DNA from: Spirochaetota bacterium
GTDB taxonomy: Bacteria; Spirochaetota; UBA4802; UBA5368
Assembly: GCA_004297825.1 (NCBI GenBank)
Contig: SCSX01000068.1
Coordinates: forward strand, 92,651-156,650
Length of the DNA: 64,000 bases
Direction: 5' to 3'
Positions 60,288 through 64,000 of this stretch are shown one piece after another. The position numbers and the translations under genes are program-made. Under the pieces are notes generated by a model. The model was given only the letters and a program-made list of their open reading frames with translations. It had not been told where the DNA came from and made no database searches. Numbering within the stretch: position 1 is the stretch's first letter; every line of letters begins with the position of its first letter.

Positions 60288-62228
60288 GTGACATTTTTCC
60301 GCATCTTTAAATGCGTCGGGTACGGCCTCACGGCCGTACCTTTCTTATTGTTATGCGCGGCGTCGATTCTCCTTACATCCGGACAAAGCCCTGCTGCGGA
60401 GAGAGCCCCCGCGGATGAAGCTTATGTTGCCGGCCTCATCGACCGGGCAGCGCGGGAGCGGCTTCACGAAGATCCCTACTGGCACGCGATCCTGCATTAC
60501 AAGAAGGGCGTGTTCGGATTCACCAGTCTCGTGGACGACCCGGCGTTCTTTTTCGCGAAGGACGGGAAGCACGATCCCTCGGAAGAACTGAAGGAAACAA
60601 TCCGCGCGTTTTTCAGGGAGCCCATTGAGGGCACGATACACCCTGCCGCGAAATACCCCGCCAGGCTCAAGTGGCTCTCCGACAAGCTGGAGATAGATCC
60701 CGCCGCGCTGCCCTTCGACGGGGAGGCCCGGTTCCGGGAGTTTTACAAGGAGGTTAACCCGTCCAGGATCATCCTGGTATTCCCGGCGGGATTCATGAAC
60801 AGTCCCGCATCCATGTTCGGGCACACCCTCCTTGTCATCGAATCCGGCGGCGGGAACCGCCTGATCGCCCGCGCGGCGAATTACGCCGCGCTCACCGATG
60901 AAACCTTCGGCCCGATATTCGCCTTCAGGGGCCTGTTCGGGTTGTACAAGGGATACTTTTCATTCCTGCCCTATTACCAGAAGATACGCGAATACGGGGA
61001 CGGCGAGATGCGCGATATGTGGGAATACGAGCTCGACATGTCGCCCCGCGACATGGAGCTCATGCTCCGTCACATCGTGGAGATGGAAGACATATCATCC
61101 GAGTACTATTTCATCGACGAGAATTGTTCCTATAACCTGCTCTACCTCGTCGAGGCGGCGCGCCCGGAAACCCGGCTCACGGATGCATTCGGCATAGGCG
61201 TCGAACCGATCGACACGCTCCGCGTCGCCCGCGACCGCGGGCTCGTCAGGTCGCTGGCGTACCGTCCGTCGCTCTATTCGAAGATCAACCACCTGCGCGC
61301 GAAATTGACGGCCCCCCACAGCGACCTGGCCCTGGCCATCTGCAAGGGGGGCGCTCCCGTTTCGAGCCTGGACGGCATACCCGCATCCGAAGAGGAGAAA
61401 ATCATCATCTGCGACCTGAGCGCCGACTATCTCAAATTCATGGCGATCAAGGGCTCCCTCACCGAACAGGAATACCGCGAGCGTTTCCTGGCGGTGCTCC
61501 AGAAACGAAACAGCTACGCCACGCTCGACACGACGGTGGATATCCGCGTCCCCTCAAAGCCCGAGGAATCCCACGGGTCCCGTCGAATAGGGTTCGAATC
61601 CGGGATGGCCCGGTCGGGCGCGTATTCCGCGATCTCGTACCGGCAGACCTGCCACGAGCTGATGGACCCGGACGAGGGATACAACCGAAATTCCCAGATC
61701 GTGTTCGGGAACGTCTCGGGCCGATACTACTACGAAGACAAGCTGTTCCTGCTCCAGGGGTTCGATATCATCAATCTCACCTCCCTTCCCGCGTCCGATT
61801 CCTATTTTTTCGGCGCATGTTACGATTTCAGGACGGGCCTCGAGCGGAACCTCTGGCACGACGGAAAAGAATACCTGTCCTACCGCGTCAAGGGCGCGAC
61901 CGGTCTCTCGACCCTGTTGGGAAGCCATTTCCAGACATACGCCTTCGCGGGCGTCCGTTCATGGTTCGCCCCGGTCTATGACCACGGCACCGATCTCGAG
62001 CTTGGCGGAGAATGGGGGCTTTTCACCTGGCTGGGCCCGTGGAAGAGCCACCTGTTCGCACAGTATTACCGCGCCCCTGTCGGGTATTCCCATACCGCGC
62101 TCACCGCGGGGGCGTCCGAACGGCTCAAGATCACGAACGCCTACTCGCTCGTGGCGGAATACCGCTACAATTCGATCTTCTCGTTCCAATTTCACGAGCT
62201 TTCCCTTCGCCTGAATTATTATTACTAG
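60288..62228 (+). CDS. DUF4105-domain (Lnb-like periplasmic) protein
   Basis: This 646-residue protein has an N-terminal signal or anchor (about 10-34). The DUF4105 domain (about 140-320) shows GFMNSPASMFGHTLLVIE (about 161-178) with an intact Ser/His-like set, and FIDENCSYNLLYLVEA (about 279-294), where the Cys in the N-C-S-Y-N motif is the hallmark and probable catalytic residue. The C-terminal ~300 residues are beta-rich and end in YYY, as an outer-membrane barrel might. GTG start, 2 bp after the DUF3015 stop. The family is reported as periplasmic with an amidase-like fold; an envelope or murein function is an inference. Confidence 0.85.
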   Translation: MTFFRIFKCVGYGLTAVPFLLLCAASILLTSGQSPAAERAPADEAYVAGLIDRAARERLHEDPYWHAILHYKKGVFGFTSLVDDPAFFFAKDGKHDPSEELKETIRAFFREPIEGTIHPAAKYPARLKWLSDKLEIDPAALPFDGEARFREFYKEVNPSRIILVFPAGFMNSPASMFGHTLLVIESGGGNRLIARAANYAALTDETFGPIFAFRGLFGLYKGYFSFLPYYQKIREYGDGEMRDMWEYELDMSPRDMELMLRHIVEMEDISSEYYFIDENCSYNLLYLVEAARPETRLTDAFGIGVEPIDTLRVARDRGLVRSLAYRPSLYSKINHLRAKLTAPHSDLALAICKGGAPVSSLDGIPASEEEKIIICDLSADYLKFMAIKGSLTEQEYRERFLAVLQKRNSYATLDTTVDIRVPSKPEESHGSRRIGFESGMARSGAYSAISYRQTCHELMDPDEGYNRNSQIVFGNVSGRYYYEDKLFLLQGFDIINLTSLPASDSYFFGACYDFRTGLERNLWHDGKEYLSYRVKGATGLSTLLGSHFQTYAFAGVRSWFAPVYDHGTDLELGGEWGLFTWLGPWKSHLFAQYYRAPVGYSHTALTAGASERLKITNAYSLVAEYRYNSIFSFQFHELSLRLNYYY

Positions 62229-62240
62229 GGACGGATACAC

Positions 62241-63134
62241 ATGAATGAAGATTTTATCGCGCGCATGCTGTGTGACGACCTGAACGTGCGCGCCTGCGCC
62301 GCGATCACCCTGGGAATCTCGAACGGGCTCGCACGGATGCACGGCGCGACCCCCGCCGCCGCGCTCGCCCTTTCGCGCACGGCGACCGCGGCCGCGCTCA
62401 TGAGCGCGACCCTGAAACCCGGCTCCGACCAGACCGTGAGCGTGCGCATTTCGGGGACCGGGCCCATCCGCGAGATCCACGTCCAGGCGGACGCGAAGGG
62501 TCATCTCCGCGGTTACGCGGGCAACCCGGGCGCCCATTCCGATCTTTCCGTTTCCGGTTTGAGCATCTCCGGGCTTATAGGCGCGGGGACGCTTACGGTG
62601 ATCAAGGACCTGGGACTCAAGGAACCCTATTCGAGCGTGCAGCCGCTCGTGCGCGGCGAGGTCGCGCACGACATCGCGCACTACCTCACGTTCTCGGAAC
62701 AGGTTCCCTCGGCGCTCATAATAGGCACGGCGCTCGAGCCGGACGGCGCCTTCTCCGCATCGGGGGGCATCCTCATCCAGGGGCTCCCGGGAACCGCCCC
62801 GGAGGCGCTCGTTACAATCGAAGAAAATATCGGCGCCATGAAAACGTCTTTAGGAGAGCGGCTCAGGCAGGGGGCCGATATTTACACGGTGACGGGCGAA
62901 CTCCTGGGCGACCGCGCGCTCGAGCTGCTGGAATCGTCGAAGCTGGAGCTCGCGTGCCGGTGCAACCGGGAACTGCTCGCGCGCATCATCGTGGGGCTCC
63001 CGGCGCACGAGATCGAAGACCTTCTCCGGCGCGACCGCGGGATCGAGCTCACCTGCACGTTCTGCACGACCCGCTACCGTTTCGACGAGCGGGAGGTCCG
63101 CACGCTGATGAGCGCGGGAAACCGGGTCCCGTAA
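62241..63134 (+). CDS. hslO: Hsp33 redox-regulated chaperone
   Basis: This 297-residue cytoplasmic holdase has the complete Hsp33 zinc switch at its C-terminus: CRC (Cys239, 241) and CTFC (Cys272, 275), separated by 30 residues. It contains the N-terminal domain with VRACAAITLGISNGLAR-like opening (about 12-30) and TVSVRISGTGPI (about 67-78). Under oxidative stress, disulphide formation activates it to hold unfolding proteins. The start ATG 62241 comes 12 bp after the DUF4105 stop, so it may be part of the same transcript. Confidence 0.95.
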   Translation: MNEDFIARMLCDDLNVRACAAITLGISNGLARMHGATPAAALALSRTATAAALMSATLKPGSDQTVSVRISGTGPIREIHVQADAKGHLRGYAGNPGAHSDLSVSGLSISGLIGAGTLTVIKDLGLKEPYSSVQPLVRGEVAHDIAHYLTFSEQVPSALIIGTALEPDGAFSASGGILIQGLPGTAPEALVTIEENIGAMKTSLGERLRQGADIYTVTGELLGDRALELLESSKLELACRCNRELLARIIVGLPAHEIEDLLRRDRGIELTCTFCTTRYRFDEREVRTLMSAGNRVP

Positions 63135-63219
63135 ATTAAAAAATTGTTTCTTCACGGGGCCCGCGTGTGCGAGAATGGCATTACCGTCACGCGGCGGCGC
63201 GCACTGGAGGTGAGCCGAG

Positions 63220-64000
63220 GTGGAAGAAAAATATTTCCCTGAAAAATACGCGGAACCGGGTCGGGTGCTCGATCTCATCAAGCCGGGCAACCGCGTATAC
63301 CTGAGCAGCGGCCCCGCCATCCCCGCGAGGATCGCGCAGGAGATCGTTAAGTCCGACAAGAAAAACCTCCTGGACCTGGAGCTCGTCCAGCTTATCACCC
63401 TGGGCGATTACATCCCGAACGACGCCTCGTTCAACTACAAGTTCAGACTCAAGACCTTCAACACGGGGGAGAGCATCAGCAAGGCGATCAGCGAAGGGCG
63501 CGTGGACTTCATACCGGCGAACCTCATCGAGATCCCGTTCATACTCGCCAGCGGCGCTATCGGCATCGACGTCGCCGTCGTGCAGACGTCGCCCCCCGAC
63601 CGGTACGGATTCCTCAACCTGGGCATCGCGATCGACGTCGCGAACATCGCGATCAAGAACGCCGACATCGTCGTCGCGGAGGTGAACCCTCACGTGCCGC
63701 ACACCTACGGCGAGACGACCATCCATATCGACCAGGTGAACTATCTCGTGGAGAGCTCCATCCCCCTCCTCGAGCGCGCACGCAAGCCATTCGACGCGGT
63801 CATGGACCGGATCGGCTGGCATATATCGAACATCATCGAGGACGAATCCACCGTGGTCCTGCACGCGGGCCGGTTGTTCGACGCGATCGCGCACAACCTG
63901 CTTTCAAAGAAGAGGCTGGGCGTCTATACACACGTCATCTCCGACTGGGTCATGGACCTCCTGGAGGCGGGCGCGATCTCCTTCGAACGCAGTCGGTTCC
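63220..64000 (+). CDS. Acetyl-CoA hydrolase/transferase, 5' part (cut by window end)
   Basis: At least 260 codons read from a GTG at 63220 (GGAGG ten bases before it) to the window end without stop. Family features: RVLDLIKPGNRVYLSSGPAI (about 14-33), IPANLIEIPFILASGAIGID (about 96-115) and DVAVVQTSPPDRYGFLNLGI (about 115-134), the pattern of acetyl-CoA hydrolase/CoA-transferase (cat1/ACH1 group). The catalytic Glu expected near the C-terminal domain is outside the window. It transfers CoA between acyl-CoA and acetate or a similar acid in fermentation. The 85-bp gap after Hsp33 holds no element I can support. Confidence 0.87.
   Translation, partial: MEEKYFPEKYAEPGRVLDLIKPGNRVYLSSGPAIPARIAQEIVKSDKKNLLDLELVQLITLGDYIPNDASFNYKFRLKTFNTGESISKAISEGRVDFIPANLIEIPFILASGAIGIDVAVVQTSPPDRYGFLNLGIAIDVANIAIKNADIVVAEVNPHVPHTYGETTIHIDQVNYLVESSIPLLERARKPFDAVMDRIGWHISNIIEDESTVVLHAGRLFDAIAHNLLSKKRLGVYTHVISDWVMDLLEAGAISFERSRF

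Noticed and set aside
1-64000. CRISPR arrays, tRNA or rRNA genes
   Set aside because: I saw no regularly spaced direct repeats, no cloverleaf with conserved TTC-type arm and CCA end, and no rRNA-like conserved stretch; a covariance-model scan would settle this.

Overview
The window is about 64 kb of GC-rich (visually near 58-60 % G+C) chromosomal DNA with dense, mostly confidently readable genes. It comes from a Gram-negative bacterium with an anaerobic or fermentative lifestyle. The envelope evidence is a TolC-type outer-membrane channel, an RND pump, several lipoproteins, a beta-barrel-like protein and DUF4105/DUF3015 proteins. The anaerobic evidence is a group 4 [NiFe]-hydrogenase, a fused 2-hydroxyacyl-CoA dehydratase/activase, ferredoxin-type Fe-S proteins and a CoA-transferase. 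A very large Ser/Thr kinase-AAA-GAF-SpoIIE protein, a chemoreceptor and this lipoprotein complement would suit Spirochaetota or a deltaproteobacterium-like lineage. This placement is inference only, because there is no rRNA or marker gene set. I saw no tRNA, rRNA, CRISPR array or intact insertion sequence.

Layout. 1-6.4 kb: a minus-strand operon of class-III aminotransferase, SCP2-domain protein and APC permease, then a small Cys protein, an ICMT-type methyltransferase, a SAM methyltransferase and a GPH-family symporter. 6.7-12.5 kb: a TetR regulator, an RND permease and a TolC channel. Two palindromic operators lie at the two promoters, and no membrane-fusion gene is present. 12.5-19.5 kb: an NAD(P)-binding protein, a GrpB protein, an HSL-type esterase, a beta-barrel-like protein and a beta-propeller/caspase lipoprotein. 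20.0-29.9 kb: twelve tightly packed genes for a complex I-like membrane-bound [NiFe]-hydrogenase with three antiporter-type subunits, ending in its maturation protease. A 59-bp, 95 % identical repeat lies in opposite orientations on the two sides of this block (19.74 and 31.17 kb).

30-39.9 kb: a metallo-beta-lactamase-fold hydrolase, a CDF metal exporter, an acyltransferase, the 1716-residue kinase/phosphatase and a winged-helix-like ferredoxin protein. 40.3-49 kb: a lipoprotein plus periplasmic protein pair, the 1376-residue 2-hydroxyacyl-CoA dehydratase/activase and a chemoreceptor with an extracytoplasmic CZB-like zinc domain. 49-55.4 kb: a radical SAM protein, a small membrane protein, a Nif3-like protein, a small exported protein, a DUF4143 ATPase behind a perfect 23-bp inverted repeat, and gamma-glutamyltransferase. 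55.4-57.6 kb: a lower-GC patch with an NHL-repeat lipoprotein and a small membrane protein. 57.7-64 kb: an acyl-CoA ligase, a DUF3015-DUF4105 pair, Hsp33, and the 5' part of an acetyl-CoA hydrolase/transferase cut by the window end.

The most noteworthy items are the hydrogenase operon with its flanking inverted repeats, the adaptor-less RND operon with a 22-codon coupled leader ORF, the caspase/propeller lipoprotein, and the palindrome-controlled DUF4143 gene.
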